Shown: in pieces, positions 54,145 to 62,992 of the stretch | How the letters are laid out: every line of letters begins with the position of its first letter | Numbering within the stretch: the stretch's first letter is position 1 | Origin: Bog-532 sp963824545 | Lineage (GTDB): Bacteria > Actinomycetota > Actinomycetes > Streptosporangiales > Streptosporangiaceae | Reading direction: 5' to 3' | Assembly: GCA_963824545.1 (NCBI GenBank) | Contig: CAWGPP010000001.1 | Span: 62,001-126,000, forward strand | Length of the DNA: 64,000 nucleotides | Position numbers and translations under genes: made by a program | Notes under the pieces: model-generated | What the model was told of the DNA's origin: nothing | The model's input: the letters and a program-made list of their open reading frames with translations, nothing else | Databases searched by the model: none

Positions 54145-54560
54145 TGACCGAGACCGCCAGGCGCCGCCCGCCGCCCCGTCAGCCTCGGCAGACGAAGCTG
54201 ACGGGGCGGGCGGCGCTGCTCGCGGTCGTGATTTGCGCCATCGCGCTCAGCCTGGCGTACCCGGTACGGGAGTACATCGCGCAGCGGCGGCAGATCGGCC
54301 AGCTCCTGGCGACCCAGCAGTCCATGTCGGCTCAGGTGAAGAGCCTCCAGGCGCAGCAGCAGCGGTTCTCGGACCCGGCCTACATCGAGCAGCAGGCCCG
54401 CGATCAGCTGCACATGTGCTTCCCGACCGAGAAGTGCTACGTGATCATCGGGAACTCCGCGGCGCCGGGCGCGACGGCGCCGCAGACCAAGGCCCCGGCG
54501 CCCTGGTACGCCAAGCTGTGGCAGTCGGTCAAGAAGGCGGATCAGGTCCCGGCCCGCTGA
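54144..54560 (+). CDS. Septum formation initiator, FtsB/DivIC family
   Basis: The 138-residue protein has a short cytoplasmic basic N-terminus, one membrane helix (AALLAVVICAIALSLAYPV, about residues 27-45), an extracytoplasmic coiled coil (QRRQIGQLLATQQSMSAQV), and a C-terminal QARDQLHMCFPTEKCYV segment typical of actinobacterial DivIC/FtsB. It is part of the divisome scaffold with FtsL and FtsQ. It overlaps eno and DUF501 by one base each, suggesting coupled translation. Confidence 0.9.
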   Translation: MTETARRRPPPRQPRQTKLTGRAALLAVVICAIALSLAYPVREYIAQRRQIGQLLATQQSMSAQVKSLQAQQQRFSDPAYIEQQARDQLHMCFPTEKCYVIIGNSAAPGATAPQTKAPAPWYAKLWQSVKKADQVPAR

Positions 54561-55063
54561 TGGATCCCTCAACCGAGGCGGTGATCGCCGCCCAGCTCGG
54601 CCGTCCGCCCCGCGGCCTGCGCGCGATCGCGCACACCTGCCCGTGCGGGCTGCCCGACGTCGTGGAGACCGTGCCGAGGCTGCCGGACGGCGCCCCGTTC
54701 CCGACGCTGTACTACCTGACGTGCCCCCGGGCCGCCGCCGCGGTGAGCAGGCTGGAGGCGGCGGGCACGATGCAGACCATGACGGCCCGGCTGGCCGAGG
54801 ACACGGCGCTGCGCGGCTCGTACGCGGGCGCCCATCAGGACTATCTGGCCCGGCGCGCGGTGGCGGCGCGGGAGACGGGGGTCGAGCCGCTGCCGGCGGG
54901 TGCGCAGAGCGCGGGCGGCATGCCGGAGCGGGTCAAGTGCCTGCACGCGCTGATCGCGCACGAACTCGCCGTGCCGGGCGCCAACCAGCTCGGCCGGGAG
55001 GCGGCCGATGCCGCCGGGCGGTGGTGGGCGGACGGCCCGTGCGTGACGACGGACAATAGCTGA
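54560..55063 (+). CDS. DUF501 protein
   Basis: The 167-residue protein follows the DUF501 pattern: AIAAQLGRPPRG-like start, HTCPCGLPDVVETVPRL, PFPTLYYLTCPRAAAAVSRL, and the closing VKCLHALIAHELAVPGANQL segment with conserved Cys and His. The function is unknown; it is almost always beside divIC and ppx. It overlaps both neighbours by one base. Confidence 0.9.
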   Translation: MDPSTEAVIAAQLGRPPRGLRAIAHTCPCGLPDVVETVPRLPDGAPFPTLYYLTCPRAAAAVSRLEAAGTMQTMTARLAEDTALRGSYAGAHQDYLARRAVAARETGVEPLPAGAQSAGGMPERVKCLHALIAHELAVPGANQLGREAADAAGRWWADGPCVTTDNS

Positions 55064-56046
55064 TGAGCCGGCGGGTGGCGGCGATCGACTGCGGGACCAA
55101 TTCGATCCGCCTGCTCGTGGCTGACGTCGACCTGGGCCGTGGCACGCTCACCGATGTCGACCGGCGGATGGAGATCGTCCGGCTGGGCCAGGGGGTCGAC
55201 ACCACCGGGCGGCTCGCCCCCGAAGCCCTGGACCGGACGCTGGCCGCGCTCAGCCGCTACGCGGCCGTCATCACCCGCCTCGGCGCCGCCGACGTGCGGA
55301 TGGTGGCGACCAGCGCGACCCGGGACGCCAGCAATGCCGCGGAGTTCATCCGCCGGGTCACGGAGGTCCTGGGCGCCGCTCCCGAGGTTCTCAGCGGGGA
55401 CGAGGAGGCGCGGCTCTCCTTCACGGGTGCGACCGCGGAACTGGATGGCGACCGATCAGCGCCTCCGCCCTATCTCGTCGTGGACATCGGCGGCGGCTCG
55501 ACCGAGTTCGTCCTGGGCGGTCTCGCCGGCCCCGGCGGCCCCGCTGGCCTGGCCGGGGTGGCCGCGGCCACCAGCGTCGACATCGGATGTGTCCGGATGA
55601 CCGAGCGCCATCTGCGATCCGACCCGCCGTCAGCCGGGCAGATCGCCGCGGCCACGGCCGACATCGACGCGGCCATCGCCCGCGCGGCCGTTACGGTCGA
55701 CGGCGCCGCCGCGTGTACCCTCGTCGGCCTGGCCGGATCGGTCACCACGGTCGCGGGGATCGCGCTGGACCTGCCCGGCTACGACGCGGCACGGCTGCAC
55801 CACGCGCGCATCCCGGCCGCGCAGGTGCACGCGGTCACCGCGCGGCTGCTGTCCCTTACCCACGCGGAACGGGCCCGGATCAACGTCATGCATCCGGGCC
55901 GGGTGGACGTCATCGGGGCCGGAGCGCTCATCCTGGACCGCGTCCTGGCACAGTCCGGCTGCACCAGCGTCCTGGTCAGCGAGCACGACATCCTCGACGG
56001 AATCGCCTGGGCGATCGCGGCGCCGCAGCGGGTTCCGGGCCGGTGA
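55063..56046 (+). CDS. Ppx/GppA family exopolyphosphatase
   Basis: The 327-residue ASKHA-fold hydrolase has the N-terminal phosphate-binding VAAIDCGTNSIRLLVADV, MVATSATRDASNA, and the second phosphate loop VVDIGGGSTEFVLGG, then GLAGSVTTVAGIAL. It degrades polyphosphate and/or pppGpp. No C-terminal HD domain is attached, as usual in actinobacteria. It overlaps the uracil-DNA glycosylase gene by 4 bases (GTGA). Confidence 0.93.
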   Translation: MSRRVAAIDCGTNSIRLLVADVDLGRGTLTDVDRRMEIVRLGQGVDTTGRLAPEALDRTLAALSRYAAVITRLGAADVRMVATSATRDASNAAEFIRRVTEVLGAAPEVLSGDEEARLSFTGATAELDGDRSAPPPYLVVDIGGGSTEFVLGGLAGPGGPAGLAGVAAATSVDIGCVRMTERHLRSDPPSAGQIAAATADIDAAIARAAVTVDGAAACTLVGLAGSVTTVAGIALDLPGYDAARLHHARIPAAQVHAVTARLLSLTHAERARINVMHPGRVDVIGAGALILDRVLAQSGCTSVLVSEHDILDGIAWAIAAPQRVPGR

Positions 56047-56978
56047 AGGCCGCGGGCGACGGCCGGGCCGACGCTGGCGGCCCGGCTGGCCCGCCCGGCC
56101 CGGCTGGCCCGGCCGGTGACCAGAGCGTGCCAGCCGGCCCGGTGGCCCCGGGAACCGGCTGGCCCGGTGATCCAGCGACGCCCGCCACTCCGGTGGCGCG
56201 CGGAGCCGCCGACGTCCGGGACCTGGCCGCGAGCGCGCCCACCCTGGATGAGCTCACCGCCCGCCAGTCGGTCTGCCGCGCCTGCCCGCGCCTGGTGAGC
56301 TGGCGGGAGGAGGTCGCGGCCGTCCGCCGACGTTCCTTCCAGGGCCAACGATACTGGGGACGCCCGATCCCGGGCTGGGGCGCGGCGGACCCGCGGGTGC
56401 TGATCGTCGGCCTTGCCCCAGCCGCGCACGGCGGGAACCGTACGGGGCGGATCTTCACGGGGGACCGCAGCGGGGATTTCCTGTTCGCCTCCCTGTACCG
56501 GTGCGGGCTGGCCGACAGCCCGCTCAGTGTCACGGCCGGGGACGGGCAGCGGCTGCGGGACGCCCGGATGGCCGCAGCGGTCCGGTGTGCCCCTCCCGCC
56601 AACAAGCCCACCCCGCAGGAACGCGATACCTGCGCGCCATGGCTGGTCGCGGAGTTGGCGCAGGTGTCCTCGTCGGTCCGGGTGATCGTCTGCCTCGGCG
56701 GTTTCGCCTGGCAGGCAATGTGGCCGGTGCTGCGCGCCGCCGGCTTCCGGCTGCCTGCCCGGCGCCCGCCGTTCGGCCACGGCGTGGAGGCCGAGGTCCA
56801 GCCGCAGGACCCCGCGGCCCCGCCGGTGCTGCTCCTGGGCTGCTACCACCCGAGCCAGCAGAACACGTTCACCGGCCGCGTCACCCCCGCGATGCTCGAT
56901 GAGGTCTTCTACCGGGCCCGCGGGTTTTCGGGCCTGGGAGAAGACCTCAGGGGTCCCGGGGGTCGTTCCCCGGGCTAG
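56043..56978 (+). CDS. Family 5 uracil-DNA glycosylase (UdgB), Fe-S type
   Basis: The 311-residue protein has a Pro/Ala-rich N-terminus (1-60), then the cluster-binding CRACPRLVSWREEVA. The active-site loop GLAPAAHGGNRTGRIFTGDR follows and, later, LLGCYHPSQQNTFTGR, the His-containing motif. It removes uracil and deaminated purines from DNA in GC-rich organisms, where cytosine deamination is costly. GTG 56043 overlaps ppx. Beyond the stop, a degenerate copy of its last about 60 bases appears near 56994-57052. Confidence 0.92.
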   Translation: MKAAGDGRADAGGPAGPPGPAGPAGDQSVPAGPVAPGTGWPGDPATPATPVARGAADVRDLAASAPTLDELTARQSVCRACPRLVSWREEVAAVRRRSFQGQRYWGRPIPGWGAADPRVLIVGLAPAAHGGNRTGRIFTGDRSGDFLFASLYRCGLADSPLSVTAGDGQRLRDARMAAAVRCAPPANKPTPQERDTCAPWLVAELAQVSSSVRVIVCLGGFAWQAMWPVLRAAGFRLPARRPPFGHGVEAEVQPQDPAAPPVLLLGCYHPSQQNTFTGRVTPAMLDEVFYRARGFSGLGEDLRGPGGRSPG

Positions 56979-57431
56979 CGGGGTGTCCGGGCCGGCGAAT
57001 TTCCGGTCTGGGCGAGGACACCGGGGGTTCCGGGGAATCCCGGGGGCTAGCGGAGCCGCCGGGCTCGCGGGTTCCGGGCCGGCGGACGGCCAACAGAGGT
57101 CCCGGCGTTCGCCGGGATGTGACCTGGGCGGCGACCGATTTATATCGGTATTTCATGGTTCAACCGTGCAGATGCACGGGCAGAAGGCATTTTGCCTGGT
57201 TACAGGCGTGACCGCGCCGTGAGAAATTTGATAGCAAATCAGGCTGTGGCGGCTGTGGAAGGCGTTAATGTTCTGCTCTGATTACAGAGCGTTTACAATA
57301 TTGCGGGCCGGCGGTTACGCTGCGCGTTCATTGCCCGTTAATGGCTTGCCATATAAACAAATCCGGGCTTAGTCGCTGGGCCGAATATATCGGCCCTTCG
57401 ATTACCCAAATTCGCGGGGTATTATTGGCCA
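56979..57431. other. AT-richer intergenic region upstream of the tRNA-like gene
   Basis: After a GC-rich imperfect duplication of the glycosylase 3' end (about 56994-57052), composition changes sharply. Bases 57130-57420 are AT-rich for this window. Two perfect 6-bp hairpins occur: ACCGAT/ATCGGT at 57134-57149 with loop TTAT, and GCTCTG/CAGAGC at 57275-57290 with loop ATTA. I see no gene; promoter elements for the tRNA or a small RNA are possible. Confidence 0.5.
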
Positions 57432-57505
57432 GCCCCCGTAGCCCAAGGGCAGAGGCCGCCCCCCTAAAAGGGTCGCTAGTGTCGGTTCGAGTCCGACCGG
57501 GGGCA
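57432..57505 (+). tRNA. tRNA-like gene, apparent anticodon UAA, class I variable loop
   Basis: A full cloverleaf can be drawn. The acceptor stem GCCCCCG pairs perfectly with CGGGGGC (57498-57504), followed by A73. The T arm is GTCGG-TTCGAGT-CCGAC. The D arm is GCCC/AGGC (three pairs). The anticodon stem is GCCCC/GGGTC with one mismatch and loop CCTAAAA, putting TAA at 57465-57467. Three things are odd: C instead of U at position 33, a 6-base variable loop rather than the long arm of tRNA-Leu, and no encoded CCA. It may be a divergent tRNA, a decoy or a decaying gene. Confidence 0.65.
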
Positions 57506-57788
57506 CACCGCATCATTAGATGCAACGCATTTCACGGTGGAGCGCCACATGGTCAACGTTGTCCAACGCGGTCCGATAGGGCTCCAGTCGCGTTAGTTAC
57601 GGTATGACCAATAGACGTGCTATCTCTGCCCTGTGCATTCAATCGGGAAGTCCCCGAGTGTTATCGCAGGCCAGCACGCCATTTTCTGTGCTCATTCCCG
57701 CGCGGATGCACGTGCATTTCAACGATTCCGCTTTGGGCGGTGAGATCGCGGGATGCCGCCCGGCGGCCGCCGGGCCGTGCGGCGCTTT

Positions 57789-58199
57789 TCAGCCGCTGAT
57801 GCTGGGGCCCACCCGGGAAAGAGTCACACGAATGATGACCCGTCGGTCCCGCGCCATGGCACCTCGGTAGTCACTCCAGTCAGGGTGCTCACCAGAGATC
57901 ATGCGGTAGTAGTCCACCAGCAGGTCCATGGCGTCCGGCAGCGAAATGATCTCGGCGGTCCCCTCGGCCTGGACCCACTCGCCGAAAAACCGGTCCGTGA
58001 AGCAGCACACGGAGGCGAATGGGTCCCGCCGCAGGTTGCGGGTCTTGAGGGCCGTCTCCCGCGTGCTGATCAGGATGCGGCCTTCCGAATCGACGGCGCA
58101 GACGACCGGCGACATCTGCGGGCGCCCATCGGCGCGCGTGGTCGCCAGGACGGCCCGGTGGTGAGAACGCAGGAACTGCCGGGCATGCTCTGCGCTCAT
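57789..58199 (-). CDS. PPOX class (probable F420-dependent) oxidoreductase
   Basis: The 136-residue protein has the split-barrel flavin/deazaflavin fold: RAVLATTRADGRPQMSPVVC, SEGRILISTRETALKTRNLR and CFTDRFFGEWVQAEGTAEI. It is of the Rv1155-like PPOX family that uses F420 or binds related cofactors; the substrate is unknown. It starts with ATG 58199, 15 bases after the DUF4287 gene, and both are probably one transcript. Confidence 0.87.
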   Translation of the reverse strand: MSAEHARQFLRSHHRAVLATTRADGRPQMSPVVCAVDSEGRILISTRETALKTRNLRRDPFASVCCFTDRFFGEWVQAEGTAEIISLPDAMDLLVDYYRMISGEHPDWSDYRGAMARDRRVIIRVTLSRVGPSISG

Positions 58200-58214
58200 G
58201 AAGACGTGCTGATG

Positions 58215-58448
58215 TCAGACGCTGTTCAGCCTGATACGCCGGCGCAGCTCGTACTCGTGCACGATGGCGTTGGCATAACCATGGGAGATGCCGTGCTCGT
58301 CGGCGAGCCAGGTAGCGCGCTCTTCACAGCGGAGGAAGGCGGGGCCGGATTCAAGGCGCATGAACCACTCACGGAGGTCACTGCCTGTGACGCGGGGTAT
58401 GCGTGCAATGAGATTCTTGTGCGTCTCCAGAGAGCGGGTCAGTGGCAA
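58215..58448 (-). CDS. DUF4287 small protein
   Basis: The 77-residue protein contains LREWFMRLESGPAFLRCEER followed by WLADEHGISHGYANAIVHEYELRRR, the DUF4287 pattern. It has no membrane helix or signal. Function unknown. It is upstream of the PPOX gene on the same strand; an association has not been established beyond position. Confidence 0.75.
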   Translation of the reverse strand: MPLTRSLETHKNLIARIPRVTGSDLREWFMRLESGPAFLRCEERATWLADEHGISHGYANAIVHEYELRRRIRLNSV

Positions 58449-58651
58449 TTGGCACCTCCATGGGGGCGAAGCCTCTTGCTGCGAGCCTGCCTCAACGCCT
58501 CGCGCCTGGCAAGACCTGGATCCAACCTTTCCTTAATGACGGGTAAATCCGCTCTGTCCACGGGCTGTCGCACCCGTGGCGTTTGGCCTGCTCTGGGGCG
58601 GGTGCCGCGCCGCGGCACGTTGACTTTGGCCGGCCCGGGGACGGTGCCGCG

Positions 58652-59869
58652 CTAGGCCAGCCGCTCGAGGATCATGGCCATGCCCTGGCCGCCGCCGACG
58701 CACATCGTTTCCAGCCCAAGCGTCTTGTCGTGGAACTGCAGGCTGTTCAGCAGGGTCGTGGTGATACGGGCCCCGGTCATGCCGAACGGGTGGCCGACGG
58801 CGATCGCGCCGCCATTGATGTTAAGGGTGTCGAGGCTGATGCCCAGCTCCTGGTAGGACGGGATGACCTGTGCCGCGAAGGCCTCGTTAATCTCCACCAG
58901 GTCGATGTCGCTGATGGCCATGCCCGCCAGGGCCAGGGCGCGGCGGGACGCCCCGACCGGGCCGAGGCCCATGATCTCCGGCGACAGGGCCGACACGCCG
59001 GTCGAGACGATCCGCGCGAGCGGGGTGATGCCGAGCTCCGCGGCCTTCGTGTCGCTCATGATGATGACCGCGGCCGCACCGTCGTTGAGCGCGCAGCAGT
59101 TGCCGGCGGTCACCGTTCCGTCCGGCCGGAACGACGGTTTGAGCGCCGCCACCTTCTCCAGCGTCGTGCCCGCGCGCGGCCCGTCGTCGGCCGACACGGT
59201 GCTGCCGTCCGGCAGCGTCACCGGCGTGATCTCCCGCGACCAGAATCCGTCGGCGATGGCCTTCTCGGCCAGGTTCTGTGACCGGACAGCGAACTCGTCC
59301 TGCTCGGCACGCGTGATGCCGCGCAGCCCGGCGACGTTCTCGGCGGTCTCGCCCATCGCCATGTAGACGTCGGGGATCTTGCCGTCCGCACGCGGGTCCT
59401 GCCACGTCCCGCCGCCTCCGCGGGCGCGTTCCGTCCGCCCCTCGGCGTCGGCGAACACCGGGTTGTGCGTATTCGGCCAGCTGTCGCTGCTGCCGCTGGT
59501 GAACCGGCTCACGCATTCGACGCCCGCCGAAATCAGCACGTCCGCCTCGCCGGCCTTGATCGCGTGGAAGGCGATCCGGGTGGTCTGCAGCGACGACGAG
59601 CAGTAGCGCGTCACCGTAGTACCGGGCAGGTTGTCGTGGCCGAGCAGCACGGCGACCACCCGGGCCATGTTGAAGCCCTGCTCGCCGCCGGGCAGGCCGC
59701 AGCCGAGCAGCAGGTCGTCGATGTCGTCCGGGTCGAGCTGCGGAACCTTGGCCAGTGCGGCCGTGATCATCTGAGCGGCCAGGTCGTCCGGCCTGATACT
59801 GGTGAGGGAACCCTTGAACGCGCGGCCAATCGGGGATCTTGCCGTCGCGACGACAACTGCGTCGGGCAT
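58652..59869 (-). CDS. Acetyl-CoA C-acetyltransferase (thiolase)
   Basis: The 405-residue thiolase has the acyl-accepting Cys90 in TRYCSSSLQTTRIAFHA, NGGAIAVGHPFGMTGAR with the catalytic His, and the second Cys in MCVGGGQGMAM. It forms or cleaves acetoacetyl-CoA or 3-ketoacyl-CoA in beta-oxidation or biosynthesis. It is divergent from the cystathionine beta-synthase gene, with 172 bases between. Confidence 0.95.
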   Translation of the reverse strand: MPDAVVVATARSPIGRAFKGSLTSIRPDDLAAQMITAALAKVPQLDPDDIDDLLLGCGLPGGEQGFNMARVVAVLLGHDNLPGTTVTRYCSSSLQTTRIAFHAIKAGEADVLISAGVECVSRFTSGSSDSWPNTHNPVFADAEGRTERARGGGGTWQDPRADGKIPDVYMAMGETAENVAGLRGITRAEQDEFAVRSQNLAEKAIADGFWSREITPVTLPDGSTVSADDGPRAGTTLEKVAALKPSFRPDGTVTAGNCCALNDGAAAVIIMSDTKAAELGITPLARIVSTGVSALSPEIMGLGPVGASRRALALAGMAISDIDLVEINEAFAAQVIPSYQELGISLDTLNINGGAIAVGHPFGMTGARITTTLLNSLQFHDKTLGLETMCVGGGQGMAMILERLA

Positions 59870-60041
59870 GGCACCAGCCTCCTTCGTGCGGGCAATGAAC
59901 TACCGGCTAGTAGCCTATGTCGTGCCAGTACGGCCGCACGGTGCGCGCGGGACGTCGGATAACGTCAGCAGCAGCCAGAAGATCCATGAGGCCCGGCCCG
60001 GACGGGCCGTTGGCCCTGGCCACGAAGGAATCGCGGCGAGC

Positions 60042-61433
60042 ATGCAGGTACACGATTCCCTGACTGAGACGGTGGGTAACACGCCGCTGGTCAGGCTGCG
60101 CGAGGTCACACGGGATCTGCGCCTCTCGGGCGCCGGGCCCGACGTCCTGGCGAAGGTGGAGTATTTCAACCCGGGCGGCTCGGTCAAGGACCGGATCGCC
60201 TTGCGCATGATCGAGTCGGCCGAGGCGGCCGGGCAGCTCCGGCCGGGCGGGACGATCGTCGAGCCGACGTCGGGGAACACCGGAGTCGGGCTGGCCATCG
60301 TCGCCGCGGAGCGCGGCTACAAATGCGTTTTCGTCTGCCCGGACAAGGTGGCCCATGACAAGCTCAGCGTGCTGCGCGCCTACGGCGCCGACGTCGTCGT
60401 GTGCCCGAGTTCGGTCCCGCCCACGCACCCCGATTCGTATTACAGCGTGGCGCGCCGGATGGCGGCCGAACTGCCCGGCGGCTGGCAGCCGGACCAGTAC
60501 GCCAACCCGGAGAACCCCGCGTCGCACTACGCCTCGACCGGCCCGGAGATCTGGTCCCAGACCGACGGGCGGGTCACCCACTTCGTGGCCGGGATCGGCA
60601 CCGGCGGGACCATCAGCGGCGCGGGCCGGTATCTGAAGGAAGTGTCCGGGGGACGGGTCCGGGTGATCGGCGCGGACCCGGAGGGCTCGGTGTATTCGGG
60701 TGGCTCGGGCCGTCCCTACCTGGTCGAGGGGGTTGGCGAGGACATCTGGCCGGACACCTACGACCGGGCCATCTGTGACGAGGTCATCGCGGTCACCGAT
60801 GCGGAGTCCTTCCTGATGACCCGCCGCCTGGCCCGCGAGGAGGCGCTGCTCGTCGGCGGTTCGAGCGGCCTCGCGGTCGCGGCCGGGCTCCGCGCCGCGC
60901 GCGGCGCTGAGCCCGGCGATGTGATCGTCGTGCTGCTTCCCGATGGCGGCCGCGGCTACCTTTCCAAGATCTTCAACGACGACTGGATGGCGGACTACGG
61001 CTTCTTGTCCGCGCAGACCGGCGAGCCGCTCGTCGGTGACGTCCTGGCCAGGAAGGGCCGCGAAATTCCCGAGTTCGTGCACGCGCACCCGGGCGAGACC
61101 GTGGCCCAGGCCATCGCCCTGCTGCGCGAATATGAGGTCTCCCAGCTCCCGGTGGTCAACGAGGAGCCGCCGGTGATGGCGGCGGAAGTGGTCGGGTCCG
61201 TCGTGGAGCGGGATCTGCTGGACGCGCTGGTGACCGGCCGGGCCCGGCCCGATGATCCGCTGAGCGGGCACATGTCCGCGCCGCTGCCCACGGTCGGCTC
61301 GGGTGAGGCGGTCTCCCGCGCGGTCGCCGCGCTGGAGCAGGCGGGCGCGGCCGTCGTGCACGTGGACGGCAAGCCCGCGGGCCTGCTGACCCGGCAGGAC
61401 CTGCTCACCTTCCTGGCCGCCGGCGGTGCCTGA
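60042..61433 (+). CDS. Cystathionine beta-synthase
   Basis: The 463-residue protein joins a fold-type II PLP domain (VGNTPLVRLREV, PLP Lys49 in NPGGSVKDRIAL, EPTSGNTGVGLAIVAAERG, GIGTGGTISGAGRYLK) to two C-terminal CBS domains (about 340-460). It makes cystathionine from serine and homocysteine, and the CBS pair may sense adenosyl ligands. I start at ATG 60042; AAGGA lies about 13 bases upstream. The frame extends far upstream without family similarity. The gamma-synthase follows 34 bases later, forming a transsulfuration unit. Confidence 0.93.
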   Translation: MQVHDSLTETVGNTPLVRLREVTRDLRLSGAGPDVLAKVEYFNPGGSVKDRIALRMIESAEAAGQLRPGGTIVEPTSGNTGVGLAIVAAERGYKCVFVCPDKVAHDKLSVLRAYGADVVVCPSSVPPTHPDSYYSVARRMAAELPGGWQPDQYANPENPASHYASTGPEIWSQTDGRVTHFVAGIGTGGTISGAGRYLKEVSGGRVRVIGADPEGSVYSGGSGRPYLVEGVGEDIWPDTYDRAICDEVIAVTDAESFLMTRRLAREEALLVGGSSGLAVAAGLRAARGAEPGDVIVVLLPDGGRGYLSKIFNDDWMADYGFLSAQTGEPLVGDVLARKGREIPEFVHAHPGETVAQAIALLREYEVSQLPVVNEEPPVMAAEVVGSVVERDLLDALVTGRARPDDPLSGHMSAPLPTVGSGEAVSRAVAALEQAGAAVVHVDGKPAGLLTRQDLLTFLAAGGA

Positions 61434-61467
61434 CATGCCCGGGCCGGAGCGGCGGGAGCCACCAGGG

Positions 61468-62625
61468 ATGAGCGCGGTGCGCGCGGAGCCTGGCTTCGAG
61501 ACCCTCGCTATCCATGCCGGGCAGGAGGCGGACCCGGCGACCGGGGCCGTCGTGCCGCCCATCTACCAGACCTCGACGTTCAAGCAGGATGGCGTCGGCG
61601 GCCTGCGCGGCGGATTCGAGTATTCGCGCACCGCCAACCCGACCAGGAGCGCCCTGGAGGAGTGCCTGGCGGCGCTCGAGGGCGGCACTCAGGCGCTGGC
61701 CTTCGCCTCTGGCATGGCGGCGGAGGACTGCCTGATCCGGGCACTGTGCTCGCCCGGTGACCGGGTGATCATCCCCGATGACGCCTACGGCGGCACCTAC
61801 CGGCTGTTCGCCGCCGTGCTCGAGCGGTGGGGGCTGGACTACGTACCGGTGCACCTGCCCGACGCCGCCGCCGTCCGCCGGTGCCTGGCCGAGCGGCCGG
61901 CCCGCCTCGTCTGGGCGGAGACGCCGACCAACCCGCTGCTGGCCATCGCCGACATTGCCGCACTGGCCGGGGCCGCGCACGAGGCGGGCGCGCTGCTGGT
62001 GGTGGACAACACGTTCGCCTCACCGCGCCTGCAGCGCCCGCTCGCCCTGGGCGCGGATGTGGTGGTGCACTCGACCACCAAATACCTGGGCGGGCACTCC
62101 GACGTGGTGGGCGGCGCCCTGGTCACCGCGGACGGCGAGGTCGCCGAGCGCACCGCGTTCCTGCGCAATGCGACCGGCGGCGTGCCGGGGCCCTTCGACT
62201 CCTGGCTGACCCTACGGGGTATTCGTACCCTGGCCGTGCGGATGGACCGGCACTGCGACAGCGCCATGGCCGTCGCGGGCCTGCTGACCGGGCATCCGGC
62301 GGTGACGCAGGTGCTCTACCCGGGCCTGCCGTCCCATCCCGGCCACGCGGTCGCCGCCAGGCAGATGAGCGGGTTCGGCGGGATGGTGTCCTTCCGGGTA
62401 CGCGGGGGCGAGGAGGCCGCGGTGGCCGTCTGCGGGCGGACCCGGCTGTTCACGCTCGCCGAGTCGCTCGGCGGAGTGGAGTCGCTGATCGAGCATCCGG
62501 GCCGGATGACGCACGCGTCGGCCGCCGGGTCGCCGCTTGAGGTTCCGGCGGACCTGGTGCGTTTGTCCGTCGGGCTCGAGGATCGCGGCGACCTGCTCGG
62601 CGACCTGAGCGAAGCGCTGTGTTAG
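61468..62625 (+). CDS. Cystathionine gamma-synthase
   Basis: The 385-residue fold-type I PLP enzyme has TLAIHAGQEADPATGAVVPP, FEYSRTANPTRSALEECLA, the PLP Lys near 205 in VHSTTKYLGGHSDVVGGA, and FTLAESLGGVESLIEHPG. It either makes cystathionine from O-acyl-homoserine or, as a lyase, cleaves it; gene order with beta-synthase favours transsulfuration. ATG 61468 has GGGAG about 10 bases upstream; earlier starts (61426, 61435) overlap or abut the previous stop without a site. Confidence 0.93.
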   Translation: MSAVRAEPGFETLAIHAGQEADPATGAVVPPIYQTSTFKQDGVGGLRGGFEYSRTANPTRSALEECLAALEGGTQALAFASGMAAEDCLIRALCSPGDRVIIPDDAYGGTYRLFAAVLERWGLDYVPVHLPDAAAVRRCLAERPARLVWAETPTNPLLAIADIAALAGAAHEAGALLVVDNTFASPRLQRPLALGADVVVHSTTKYLGGHSDVVGGALVTADGEVAERTAFLRNATGGVPGPFDSWLTLRGIRTLAVRMDRHCDSAMAVAGLLTGHPAVTQVLYPGLPSHPGHAVAARQMSGFGGMVSFRVRGGEEAAVAVCGRTRLFTLAESLGGVESLIEHPGRMTHASAAGSPLEVPADLVRLSVGLEDRGDLLGDLSEALC

Positions 62626-62992
62626 CCCGGGAGGCGACCCGGTGTGCGCAGTGGCGCGGGCAGGACAGCGCCGCAGTGGGGGGCCATCACGCAACAGACC
62701 GTGGCACTGGCCCGGCTCGGCGCCCCGTGGCGCACCACCCAGGCAGGCCTGGGGTCGCTGCGGAGCCGGGGCATCGGTGTGAGGAAGCGGAACGGAGCGG
62801 CGGCAGCGGTCAGCGGGGTACCCCTCTTTCGGCTAGCCTGGCGGAGAGCGAGCTTCGTCGAGGTAGACGCCTCGCGTAGGGCATCCGCGAAAGTGGCGCC
62901 CATTTGTATCAGGGCCGTTCTGTCGAACATCTTCTTATCGTGAACGTGGTCTGGCCGCCCAGGTCCGGCCTTCTCTAGGATCTGGGGTTGCG
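62626..62992. other. Intergenic region before the epimerase gene
   Basis: No gene can be supported in these 367 bases. Frames running through it encode no recognisable protein. The right half (about 62900-62945) is less GC-rich and contains TTCTGTCGAACATCTTCTTA, a plausible place for the epimerase promoter. A GGGG at 62984-62987 may serve as its Shine-Dalgarno. Confidence 0.45.

Noticed and set aside
57604..57870. Small plus-strand ORF after the tRNA-like gene
   Set aside because: It overlaps the PPOX gene on the other strand, has no Shine-Dalgarno and no recognisable sequence.
62644..62943. ORF in the gap after cystathionine gamma-synthase
   Set aside because: No family resemblance, no ribosome site; the region looks like an upstream regulatory gap.
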